Part shown: positions 1 to 5,010 of the stretch, piece by piece | How positions within the stretch are numbered: position 1 is the first letter of the stretch | How the letters are laid out: every line of letters starts with the position of its first letter | Assembly: GCA_900543945.1 (NCBI GenBank) | Contig: UQTN01000135.1 | Span: forward strand, 1 to 5,010 | DNA length: 5,010 bases | Direction of reading: 5' to 3' | Source of the DNA: an uncultured Collinsella sp. | GTDB lineage: Bacteria > Actinomycetota > Coriobacteriia > Coriobacteriales > Coriobacteriaceae | Program-made: the position numbers and the translations under genes | The notes under the pieces: generated by a model | What the model was told of the DNA's origin: nothing | Databases searched by the model: none | The model's input: only the letters and a program-made list of their open reading frames with translations

Positions 1-1
1 G

Positions 2-23
2 GAGGCGGGGCATGCCCCGCCTC
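2..23 (-). terminator. Perfect 22-base palindrome, probable terminator stem
   Basis: Bases 2-23 are a perfect inverted repeat. As RNA it gives a 9 bp GC-rich stem closed by a CATG loop. On the minus strand it starts one base after the TAA of a possible small gene (stop at 26-24), where an intrinsic terminator would be expected. The minus-strand U-tract would lie outside the window, so this cannot be confirmed. On the plus strand the stem is followed by only two T residues, which is weak. It could also serve a convergent gene to the left. Confidence 0.45.
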
Positions 24-188
24 TTACACCACATCTCTGTGCGCTACCAGCGCACGACCCTTCCAGTTGACCAGAATGGCCGGCTTAGGACTTGGAGACC
101 CGCTTTTAATAAACAGATTCTTAACTATGTTCATTATTTTCTTGGTCGTAAATGCTATCGGCAAGGCAACAGTACTCATATTTGGCAT
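24..188 (-). CDS. Possible small protein of 54 residues, unrecognised
   Basis: This minus-strand frame runs from ATG at 188 to TAA at 26-24. A second in-frame ATG at 179 would give 51 residues. I do not recognise the protein. It begins MPNMSTVALP, has a short basic and hydrophobic middle (KKIMNIVKNLFIK), a proline/serine linker (SGSPSPKP), and ends ILVNWKGRALVAHRDVV. There is no clear signal peptide or membrane helix. In favour of a gene: the second half uses GC-rich codons like the neighbours, and the stop sits one base before a perfect hairpin. Against: it is short, the ribosome site (AGTGGA, about five bases before ATG) is weak, and the first half is AT-rich and unlike the neighbours. It could instead be the 3' remnant of a decayed gene. 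It begins about 40 bases after the carrier's terminator, so it would need its own promoter. A TATATG-like -10 lies near 200-205 with no good -35. Confidence 0.3.
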   Translation of the reverse strand: MPNMSTVALPIAFTTKKIMNIVKNLFIKSGSPSPKPAILVNWKGRALVAHRDVV

Positions 189-228
189 TTTTTGTCCACT
201 GCCATATAACTAACGCCCTATAGCGGGC

Positions 229-264
229 AAAAAACAGGCCGCAGTCCATCGCTGCGGCCTGTTT
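229..264 (-). terminator. Rho-independent terminator after the NRMT-like gene
   Basis: On the minus strand a perfect 13 bp stem (264-252 with 244-232, AAACAGGCCGCAG and its complement) closes a 7-base loop. Six consecutive T residues (234-229) follow, the last three of the stem being part of that run. It lies 17 bases after the stop codon at 284-282, so it is placed to end the two-gene magnesium unit. On the plus strand the A-run precedes the stem and there is no T-run after it, so termination should act in one direction only. Confidence 0.9.
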
Positions 265-281
265 GGAGTCCAAAAGAGGCA

Positions 282-1544
282 CTAAGCGCTGTAACCCATC
301 GCCTGCAGAACAAACATGACGACCGTCAGCACCGTAATCACACCGATAGTCGCCCAAGTGAGCACATTCCACACGCGGCCATTGCGGTTGGCGCCCATAA
401 TGTGACGGTCGGCAGCGATAACCACCTGGAACACCAGAACCACGGGCAGTAGCACGCCATTGATGACCTGCGAGGTCATCATGATCTGGAACAGATCGAC
501 GCCGGGCATGAGCACCAGCACGGCAGAGATGCCAATGATGGCAGTAATGATGCCGCGATAGACCGGGGCCTCGTCCCAGCTGCGGTCGGCACCGCGCTCC
601 CAGCCAAATGCCTCGCAGATAGCGCTCGACGTAACGCCCGGCAGCACGCAGGCAGCCAAGAAGCTCGCCGCGACCAGGCCCGAGGCAAACAGTACCGTAG
701 ACCACTGACCCGCAATAGGCTCCAGCGCGCGGGCAGCATCGGCAGCATCGCTAATCTGAATACCCGCCGGGAACAACACCGTGCCGGTCGTGATGATAAT
801 AAAGCCGGCAATGATATCGGCAGCAAGCGAGCCGCTCACGGTATCGATGCGCTGCAGCACGATATCGTCCTCGCCCGCGTTCTTATCGACCACGTTGTTC
901 TGCGCCAAGAAAATCATCCACGGCGCGATGGTGGTACCGATCGTTGCGACCACGAGCGACACGTAGCTGGGGTCATTTTGAATGTTGGGCACGACCAGGT
1001 CGACCGCGACCTCACCCCAGTTGGGGCCAGCCATAAACGCGGCGACAATATAGGTCACGAACACGCAGCTCACCAGCAGCAGAATCTTCTCGATGCGCTG
1101 GAAACTCCCCGACATGGTAAGCATCCACACCAGCAGCGCCACCAACGGCACCGAGATGCTCGCCGGCACGCCAAAGAGGGCAAGGCCGCTCGCAATACCC
1201 GCAAACTCCGAAATGGTCACAGCCGTGTTGGCGATCAACAGCGCCGCCATAGCAAGTACACTCTTGCGCACGCCAAAGCGCTCGCGAATGAGCGATGCCA
1301 GGCCCTTGCCCGTCACGCAGCCGCAACGCGCCGCGGTCTCCTGCGTCACGATGAGCAGCACAGTCATGACGGGAAGCATCCAGAGCATCTTGTAGCCATA
1401 GCTGGCACCCGCACTGGAATACGTTGCAATGCCGCCGGCGTCATTGCCCGAAAGCGCCGCCAGCAGACCGGGACCCATAGCGCCAAAGATGGCCGCGATG
1501 GTCAGCTTTTGCTTGGTGCCCGACTTTTGCTTGGTATTTTGCAC
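282..1544 (-). CDS. Nramp-related Mg2+ transporter (NRMT-type, SLC11/Nramp fold)
   Basis: A 420-residue integral membrane carrier with about 11 hydrophobic helices. Order and motifs match the Nramp family: helix 1 near residues 14-40 (IAAIFGAMGPGLLAALSGND) and helix 6 near 193-214. The metal-site residues differ from Mn/Fe transporters. Helix 1 DPGN is D35-A-G-G38, so Asp stays and Asn becomes Gly. Helix 6 Met-Pro-His is A207-P208-W209, so the soft Met ligand and the His next to it are lost. From memory, this remodelled site defines the NRMT clade, whose Eggerthella lenta member carries Mg2+ and Mn2+ without proton coupling. Mg2+ uptake is therefore the best call, but it is inferred. The GTG at 1544 is chosen because AGGTGG lies four bases upstream and helix 1 follows naturally. 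A longer frame to 1607 would overlap the upstream gene and add a non-family stretch. The start is 8 bases after the sensor gene's stop, so the two are probably cotranscribed and translationally coupled. Confidence 0.9.
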   Translation of the reverse strand: MQNTKQKSGTKQKLTIAAIFGAMGPGLLAALSGNDAGGIATYSSAGASYGYKMLWMLPVMTVLLIVTQETAARCGCVTGKGLASLIRERFGVRKSVLAMAALLIANTAVTISEFAGIASGLALFGVPASISVPLVALLVWMLTMSGSFQRIEKILLLVSCVFVTYIVAAFMAGPNWGEVAVDLVVPNIQNDPSYVSLVVATIGTTIAPWMIFLAQNNVVDKNAGEDDIVLQRIDTVSGSLAADIIAGFIIITTGTVLFPAGIQISDAADAARALEPIAGQWSTVLFASGLVAASFLAACVLPGVTSSAICEAFGWERGADRSWDEAPVYRGIITAIIGISAVLVLMPGVDLFQIMMTSQVINGVLLPVVLVFQVVIAADRHIMGANRNGRVWNVLTWATIGVITVLTVVMFVLQAMGYSA

Positions 1545-1552
1545 GCGACCAC

Positions 1553-3397
1553 CTAGCCCATGACTGACATGGCGAGCAGCACCGCGGCGATGCAATACGC
1601 CACACACGAGATCATGACGGCAATAACGTTCATGGCGGTGCCCGACGTGTTGAGGTCATGCTCGTCACGCCAGAACAGCACCATCAGGTAAATCACAGCA
1701 CTCATGTTGCCAACCAGGCAAATGATGGCGGCAATGTTAAAGCAGCCGGTAAAGAGCTGCTCCTCAAACATAGAGGCATCGGGGAATGCAGCGGTGCGCA
1801 CCAGCTGGGCGCACAGGTAGGTCACGAGTGACAGAATCAGGCCCATGCCCGTGCTCTGGAAGAAGAATCCCAGATACGGCTTGGGCTCGTCGTCGTGACC
1901 GTCATACTCCAGGAAGTAGTTCTTGACGAACGACACCATGCGCGAGGCCGCCAGCAGCACGAGCGGCATGGCGCACATGGGGAACACCACCAGATGCGCG
2001 GAGCCGAGCGCCGTTCCCAGCACGGTCGCCATGATGCACGACGCGATGCCCCATACAACAACCCAGTACTGGCGATGCACGAACCAGCTGAGCACGTTCG
2101 TCGAGTCGTCCGACGCGCTGTCGCCCGAGCCGACACCGGCGATCTGCAGGTCCTCCTGATGCTCCTCGGCGATAACGTCCATGGCGTCGTCGAAGGTTAC
2201 GATACCCAGGATATGACGGTTCTCGTCGCAGACGGGGATAGCGACCAGGTCATACTTGGTCATCTCGTCCGTTACGTCTTCCTGGTCCTCGTCGGGCGAC
2301 ACGTAGACCAGGTCGCGATAGGCCAGCTGACCCAGCGTGGCGTCGCGGTCGGCTACGATCAGCGTGCGCAGCGAAAGCACACCGGTCAGCATGCCGCTCG
2401 GATCCTCGGTATAGACGTAGTAGACGCTCTCGAAGTCCTCGTCGAGCTCGCGAATCGCCTCGATGGCGTCACCGACCGTTGCCGTGGCGGGCAGGGAGAC
2501 AAACTCCGAGGTCATGATGCGGCCGGCGGTGTTGTCCTCATACCCCAGCAGGTTACGAATCGCCTTCTCCTCCTTGACGCCCATCAGGCGCAGGAGCTTC
2601 TCGGCCTTCTCGTAATCAAGCTCGTCGATCAGGTCGGCAGCGTCGTCCGGGTCCATCATGGCCAGCATCGACGATGCGTCGGTGTCGGACAGGCCCTCGA
2701 GCATCTCGGTCATAAGCTCGTCGTCATCGAACTCCGAGATGGCCTCGGCGGCCTGGGCAGTATCGAGCTGCGCAAACACCTGCGCACGCAAGCGCGGGTC
2801 GAGCTGCTCGATAATGTCGGCGATGTCGGCAGGGTGCAGCTCGCCGAGCGTCTTGTGCGACACCGAGAGTTGAATGTTCTTGGTCGAGCGGTCGAGCAGG
2901 TCCATGTAGGACCAGGCGATAATGTCCTCGCTGAGCGGCTTGCCCAGGTGCTTCATAAAGCCCTCGACGACGTGCTCGAGCGCGGGGCTGATTGCACGCA
3001 GCAGACCGCGGGCGCCGACCTCGGCACCCAGCAGGCGCAGCTGATTTTCGCCCGACATGGAAAACTTGATGTCGTTGACGCGCACGACCTTCATGCCCTG
3101 CGTGTCGACGATCTGCTTATTGAGAACGTCGCGCGCCAGCAGGAGCTCGGTCGGCTGCAGGTACGAGAAGCGAATATTGGTGGCAGACGTATTGAGATAC
3201 ACGCCCGTCTCGTCGATGCGGTCGACCCATTTGCGCCAGCTGATCATGAACGGCGTCTTGCCGGGACCGCGGAACGCGAGCGACGTCACGTGCGGAAAAA
3301 CTTCGCCGGTTGCAATGCCAAAATCGTTGACCACGCCGAGCTTTTCGCCGTCGACGTCCAAGACTGGCAATTTGAGCATCTCACTCAGATAATTCAA
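1553..3397 (-). CDS. PRC-barrel/MgtE_N/CBS magnesium-sensor protein with a five-helix membrane domain
   Basis: A 614-residue protein. Residues 1-85 and about 86-165 look like PRC-barrel-type beta repeats (LPVLDVDGEKLGVVNDFGI; DVLNKQIVDTQGMKVVRVND). Residues 183-285 are an MgtE_N helical-repeat domain (LGELHPADIADIIEQLDP, DPDDAADLIDEL). Residues 286-412 are a CBS pair with MgtE hallmarks (YEDNTAGRIMTSEFV, YDLVAIPVCDE, GIVTFDDAMDVIAEE). In MgtE these cytosolic parts bind Mg2+ and gate the channel. After an acidic/serine linker, about five helices follow (443-465, 468-490, 508-532, 547-576, 585-611). This membrane part lacks the MgtE pore signature (GGN-x-GSQ type), so channel function is doubtful. 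It may instead anchor the sensor or regulate the NRMT-like carrier encoded 8 bases downstream. The start is uncertain. TTG at 3397 has GGGGAG five bases upstream and an in-frame stop further up. ATG at 3379 (residue 7) is the alternative. Domain calls are firm; the transport role is not. Confidence 0.87.
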   Translation of the reverse strand: MNYLSEMLKLPVLDVDGEKLGVVNDFGIATGEVFPHVTSLAFRGPGKTPFMISWRKWVDRIDETGVYLNTSATNIRFSYLQPTELLLARDVLNKQIVDTQGMKVVRVNDIKFSMSGENQLRLLGAEVGARGLLRAISPALEHVVEGFMKHLGKPLSEDIIAWSYMDLLDRSTKNIQLSVSHKTLGELHPADIADIIEQLDPRLRAQVFAQLDTAQAAEAISEFDDDELMTEMLEGLSDTDASSMLAMMDPDDAADLIDELDYEKAEKLLRLMGVKEEKAIRNLLGYEDNTAGRIMTSEFVSLPATATVGDAIEAIRELDEDFESVYYVYTEDPSGMLTGVLSLRTLIVADRDATLGQLAYRDLVYVSPDEDQEDVTDEMTKYDLVAIPVCDENRHILGIVTFDDAMDVIAEEHQEDLQIAGVGSGDSASDDSTNVLSWFVHRQYWVVVWGIASCIMATVLGTALGSAHLVVFPMCAMPLVLLAASRMVSFVKNYFLEYDGHDDEPKPYLGFFFQSTGMGLILSLVTYLCAQLVRTAAFPDASMFEEQLFTGCFNIAAIICLVGNMSAVIYLMVLFWRDEHDLNTSGTAMNVIAVMISCVAYCIAAVLLAMSVMG

Positions 3398-3413
3398 TGG
3401 TGCTCCCCATCAT
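3381..3413 (-). CDS. Possible 10-codon leader reading frame overlapping the sensor gene start
   Basis: ATG-ATG at 3413-3408 follows an ideal Shine-Dalgarno (GGAGG, 3422-3418) by four bases. The frame reads MMGSTIELSE and stops at TGA 3383-3381. It overlaps the TTG start of the sensor gene (3397) in another frame and ends one base before the in-frame ATG of residue 7 (3379). Two explanations fit. It may be a regulatory upstream frame coupled to the sensor gene. Or a one-base insertion, for example in the G-run at 3407-3404, may have separated the original ATG start from its gene: removing one G joins ATG ATG in frame with TTG AAT TAT. The sequence alone cannot decide. Confidence 0.35.
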   Translation of the reverse strand: MMGSTIELSE

Positions 3414-3417
3414 TATT

Positions 3418-3452
3418 CCTCCGGACGCGGCCGCGCGTGCGGCGTCCGGGGG
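3418..3452 (-). promoter_or_regulatory. GC-rich hairpin overlapping the Shine-Dalgarno GGAGG
   Basis: CCGGACGC (3449-3442) pairs perfectly with GCGTCCGG (3428-3421), giving an 8 bp stem. The first two G of GGAGG (3422-3418) are the foot of this stem. The last two G can pair with CC at 3452-3451 across one mismatch. The best ribosome site before the sensor gene is thus partly sequestered, which suggests translational control. There is no T-run after it on the minus strand, so it is not an intrinsic terminator. Confidence 0.5.
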
Positions 3453-3503
3453 CTTCTGGATATGTATACGCATGCGCGGGCGGCACGCCGCTCGACGCTT
3501 ACA

Positions 3504-3590
3504 CCCCGTGCATGCGCAAAAAGCACCTGCATGGGGTCATCGACTGTATGGTCGAGGTTTGGATTTCACCTGTAACCTTTCTCTTGACCC
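3504..3590 (-). ncRNA. Candidate structured leader RNA (riboswitch-like) upstream of the Mg2+ genes
   Basis: Read on the minus strand, GGGTCA (3590-3585) pairs with TGACCC (3539-3534) and closes a three-way junction. One arm is AGGTT/AACCT (3578-3574 with 3559-3555), with GGTGAAATCC in its loop. The other arm is CGAC/GTCG (3554-3551 with 3544-3541). The 3' strand of the closing helix shares its C bases with a following hairpin, CCCC (3536-3533) pairing GGGG (3507-3504), with TGCA/TGCA and GTGC/GCGC inside and a TTTTT loop. The two folds therefore exclude each other, as in a two-state switch. I see no match to the M-box core or any other class I know. Pairing was done by eye; conservation is unknown. 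A magnesium ligand is only suggested by the downstream genes. Confidence 0.35.
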
Positions 3591-3605
3591 TCATTAACCG
3601 CAGTA

Positions 3606-3614
3606 ACTATAGCA
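3606..3614 (-). promoter_or_regulatory. Possible extended -10 promoter for the magnesium operon
   Basis: On the minus strand TGCTATAGT (3614-3606) matches an extended -10 (TG-n-TATAAT with one difference). No good -35 lies 16-18 bases upstream. Transcription from here would start near 3600, giving a leader of about 200 bases that includes the whole three-way junction. A weaker alternative is TTGGTA near 3670 with CATAAA about 18 bases on. The plus strand of the same stretch also holds TTGACC (3584-3589) with TATAGC (3608-3613) at 18 bases. That would drive transcription antisense to the deacetylase-like gene and has no plus-strand gene downstream. Confidence 0.35.
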
Positions 3615-3692
3615 TCAGCATCGCCCTGCGGCATCGAATTTATGCGCTGCACATTGCAGGCATACCAAACGCTGACGCATCCGTGACATAGC

Positions 3693-3724
3693 CATTGGGG
3701 ACGTTCTTAAACGACTACCCAATG
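3693..3724. repeat. REP-like imperfect palindrome after the deacetylase-like gene
   Basis: CATTGGG (3693-3699) pairs with CCCAATG (3718-3724). Inside, CGTT (3702-3705) pairs with AACG (3710-3713) around a CTTA loop. The minus strand reads GTAG just before the inner hairpin, resembling the GTAG/GGAG head of REP elements mobilised by RAYT transposases. The plus strand carries GGGGACGTTCTTAA, a form I associate with such repeats. GACTAC occurs at 3713-3718 and again at 3724-3729, the second copy covering the stop codon of the neighbouring gene. With no T-run it is at best a weak terminator. Only one copy is in view, so repeat status is inferred. Confidence 0.4.
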
Positions 3725-3725
3725 A

Positions 3726-5010
3726 CTACTCTGTGGTGTCATCGTCCTCGGCAAGTTGGGGGAACACGGCGTCCTTGGGCATGGTGACCTTCGTCAGCGA
3801 GGTGAGCTTTTTGCTCAGCGACGTGTCCGTCTTGACCAGGTCGCTGGGCGTCACGATCTTGTAGCCGTCGGCGACAAGGCCGTCGATGATCTGCGGCAGC
3901 GCCTCGAGCGTCTGCTCGGCGCATTCGTCCCTATCGGTGAGCAGCACGATATTGCCCGGCGTCACCGAATCGAGCACCGTTGAGACCTGCTCGTCGGCAC
4001 CGTTGAGCAGCCAGTCGCCCGAGTCAATATTCCACGAGACCACGGCGGAGACCAGGTCCATCGCATCAATCCAGTTTTGCTCGTCAAAGGCAGCGTAGGG
4101 AGCACGCAGCAGCATCGTCTTCACGCCGGTCGCCGACTTAATCGCATCGGTGCCTTTCGCGATCTGCTCGCGTACCGCCTCACGGTCCTGACCCTTGAGC
4201 GAATCGTCGCTGTAGCTGTTGGATCCGATCTCGCACCCGGCATCGACAATCGCCTTGGCCGTGGCAGGCGAGGCCTCGGCCGCATCGCCCGACAGGAAGA
4301 ACGTCGCGGTGACGCCCTTTTCCTTGAGTACCTGCAAAATCTGCTTGGTCGCACCGCTCGGACCCTCGTCAAACGTCAGCGCCACGTACTTTTCGTTGCC
4401 CTTGGGCGCCACGCTGGCGCACGCAACGACGCAATCGGTGGCGGGCACAACCTCGCCGCGGTCCTGCGTCTTGCCCGACTGCTCACCGACCCACACCTCG
4501 GAGCGGCCCTGAACGCCCCACGTCTGCACATACTCGATAGCGCCCGTGCCCTCGACCTTGAGCTTGGGCTCGATAACCGTAGCCTGAATCTCGTGCTTCT
4601 CGTAGGTGTTACGGCCATCCTTGACCGTCACCTTCTCGCCGCCCTCAAGTTCGCGGCTATCCCATTTGCCCTGTTTTATGCGCTTGCCGTCCACCTTAAC
4701 CGACAGCTTTTCGCCGCCATGGCGCTTGAGCACGCTGTCATCGACGGCCAGCAGGTCGCCTGCGTCGTAGGTATCGGTCAACTCCTGGTCGTCGATGAGA
4801 TTCTGCAGCGTAGAGCCCACGCGCACCGCGGTCTTTTGCCCGTTGAGTTCCACGTCCACGCTGCGGTTGACGTAGCCCACGACGGCAGCGATAAACAGCA
4901 CGAGCGCACAGCCCACGGCAATGAGCGCATAGGGCAGACGGGACGGTCGGCGCGGCGAGCGCCCGTTGCCGATGCGCGCGCTGCGGTCGCTAAACCCGCG
5001 GCTATGGTTG
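3726..5010 (-). CDS. Membrane-anchored NodB-fold polysaccharide deacetylase-like protein, probable pseudoenzyme, 5' partial
   Basis: 427 residues are visible, stopping at TAG 3728-3726. The frame is open to the window edge with no plausible start: the GTG at 4916 lies inside the membrane helix. Visible residues 1-24 are basic and likely cytosolic. Residues 25-48 are a signal anchor (LPYALIAVGCALVLFIAAVV). Residues 50-200 form an outer beta-rich region whose beginning (VELNGQKTAVRVGSTLQNLI) resembles DUF348/G5-type modules, weakly. Residues 205-400 are the NodB domain. Deacetylase motifs are altered. TFDDGP is TFDEGP (4376-4359). The metal-binding HTxxH is NSYSD (4220-4206). The late L-x-H-D motif is LLTD (3944-3933). 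RAPY (4106-4095) and D-x-GDW (4025-4011) remain. The family normally removes acetyl groups from peptidoglycan or other wall sugars. With both motif-2 His and the late His replaced, normal metal-dependent catalysis is unlikely, so a wall-binding or regulatory role is possible. No link to the magnesium genes is evident. Confidence 0.85.
   Translation of the reverse strand, partial: NHSRGFSDRSARIGNGRSPRRPSRLPYALIAVGCALVLFIAAVVGYVNRSVDVELNGQKTAVRVGSTLQNLIDDQELTDTYDAGDLLAVDDSVLKRHGGEKLSVKVDGKRIKQGKWDSRELEGGEKVTVKDGRNTYEKHEIQATVIEPKLKVEGTGAIEYVQTWGVQGRSEVWVGEQSGKTQDRGEVVPATDCVVACASVAPKGNEKYVALTFDEGPSGATKQILQVLKEKGVTATFFLSGDAAEASPATAKAIVDAGCEIGSNSYSDDSLKGQDREAVREQIAKGTDAIKSATGVKTMLLRAPYAAFDEQNWIDAMDLVSAVVSWNIDSGDWLLNGADEQVSTVLDSVTPGNIVLLTDRDECAEQTLEALPQIIDGLVADGYKIVTPSDLVKTDTSLSKKLTSLTKVTMPKDAVFPQLAEDDDTTE

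Noticed and set aside
28..62. tRNA-like D-arm on the minus strand (GTGCGCTGGTAGCGCAC)
   Set aside because: It is a simple 7 bp hairpin. No acceptor, anticodon or T arm (GGTTCGAATCC) can be placed around it.
12..209. 65-codon plus-strand frame at the left edge
   Set aside because: It starts inside the palindrome with no ribosome site of its own, has an unlikely composition, and conflicts with the better-supported minus-strand frame ending at 24.
978..1556. 192-codon plus-strand open frame
   Set aside because: Antisense to the Nramp-related carrier, with low-complexity composition rich in H, R and Q. The minus-strand frame has clear family motifs.
1545..1607. Longer start of the Nramp-related carrier at 1607
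   Set aside because: The added 21 residues overlap the end of the sensor gene and do not look like the family. GTG at 1544 has a good ribosome site (AGGTGG).
3530..3575. Cobalamin riboswitch, suggested by GGTGAAATCC
   Set aside because: Only this short block matches. The B12-box region (GCCACTG-like) and the rest of the core are absent.
1895..3691. 598-codon plus-strand open frame
   Set aside because: It lies antisense to the whole sensor gene and runs through its leader. Its composition (very rich in H, R, Q, D, V, L) and lack of any family pattern mark it as a by-product of GC-rich codon bias.
3398..3725. M-box (ykoK) Mg2+ riboswitch in the leader
   Set aside because: The conserved blocks I know for this class are not visible on the minus strand. 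CCCAATGG near 3692-3699 is part of the REP-like palindrome and lies upstream of the likely promoter.

Overview
The window looks like a chromosomal piece of a Coriobacteriia (Actinomycetota) genome, most like Collinsella or a relative. The reasons are its GC-rich DNA, strong GC preference at third codon positions, actinobacterial-style MgtE and PRC domains, and a membrane carrier closest in kind to the Nramp-related magnesium transporter (NRMT) studied in Eggerthella lenta. The genus is an inference. All three sizeable genes are on the minus strand, so the transcribed order is from high to low coordinates.

At 5010-3726 is the 5'-truncated gene of a membrane-anchored NodB-fold polysaccharide deacetylase-like protein. 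Its metal-ligand positions are largely replaced, so it looks like a pseudo-deacetylase. Next comes a 328-base gap (3725-3398). It begins with a REP-like hairpin, then has a possible extended -10 promoter, then a long leader that can fold into a three-way junction mutually exclusive with a following hairpin. The leader ends in a GC-rich hairpin that partly covers a strong Shine-Dalgarno sequence. That Shine-Dalgarno serves an out-of-frame 10-codon reading frame that overlaps the start of the next gene.

At 3397-1553 is a 614-residue protein with an N-terminal PRC-barrel-like region, an MgtE_N domain, a CBS pair and a five-helix membrane domain. The soluble part is a typical Mg2+ sensor, but the membrane part lacks the MgtE pore signature. 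Eight bases after its stop codon begins a 420-residue Nramp-family carrier (1544-282). Its metal site is remodelled (DPGN to DAGG, MPH to APW) in the way described for NRMT magnesium transporters. A strong intrinsic terminator (264-229) closes this two-gene unit. The simplest reading is a magnesium-homeostasis operon: a cytosolic Mg2+ sensor on its own membrane domain, paired with an NRMT-type Mg2+ carrier and controlled by a structured leader.

Positions 1-228 are more AT-rich. They hold a possible 54-codon minus-strand small gene ending one base before a perfect 22-base palindrome at the window edge. No tRNA, rRNA, CRISPR array or insertion sequence was seen.
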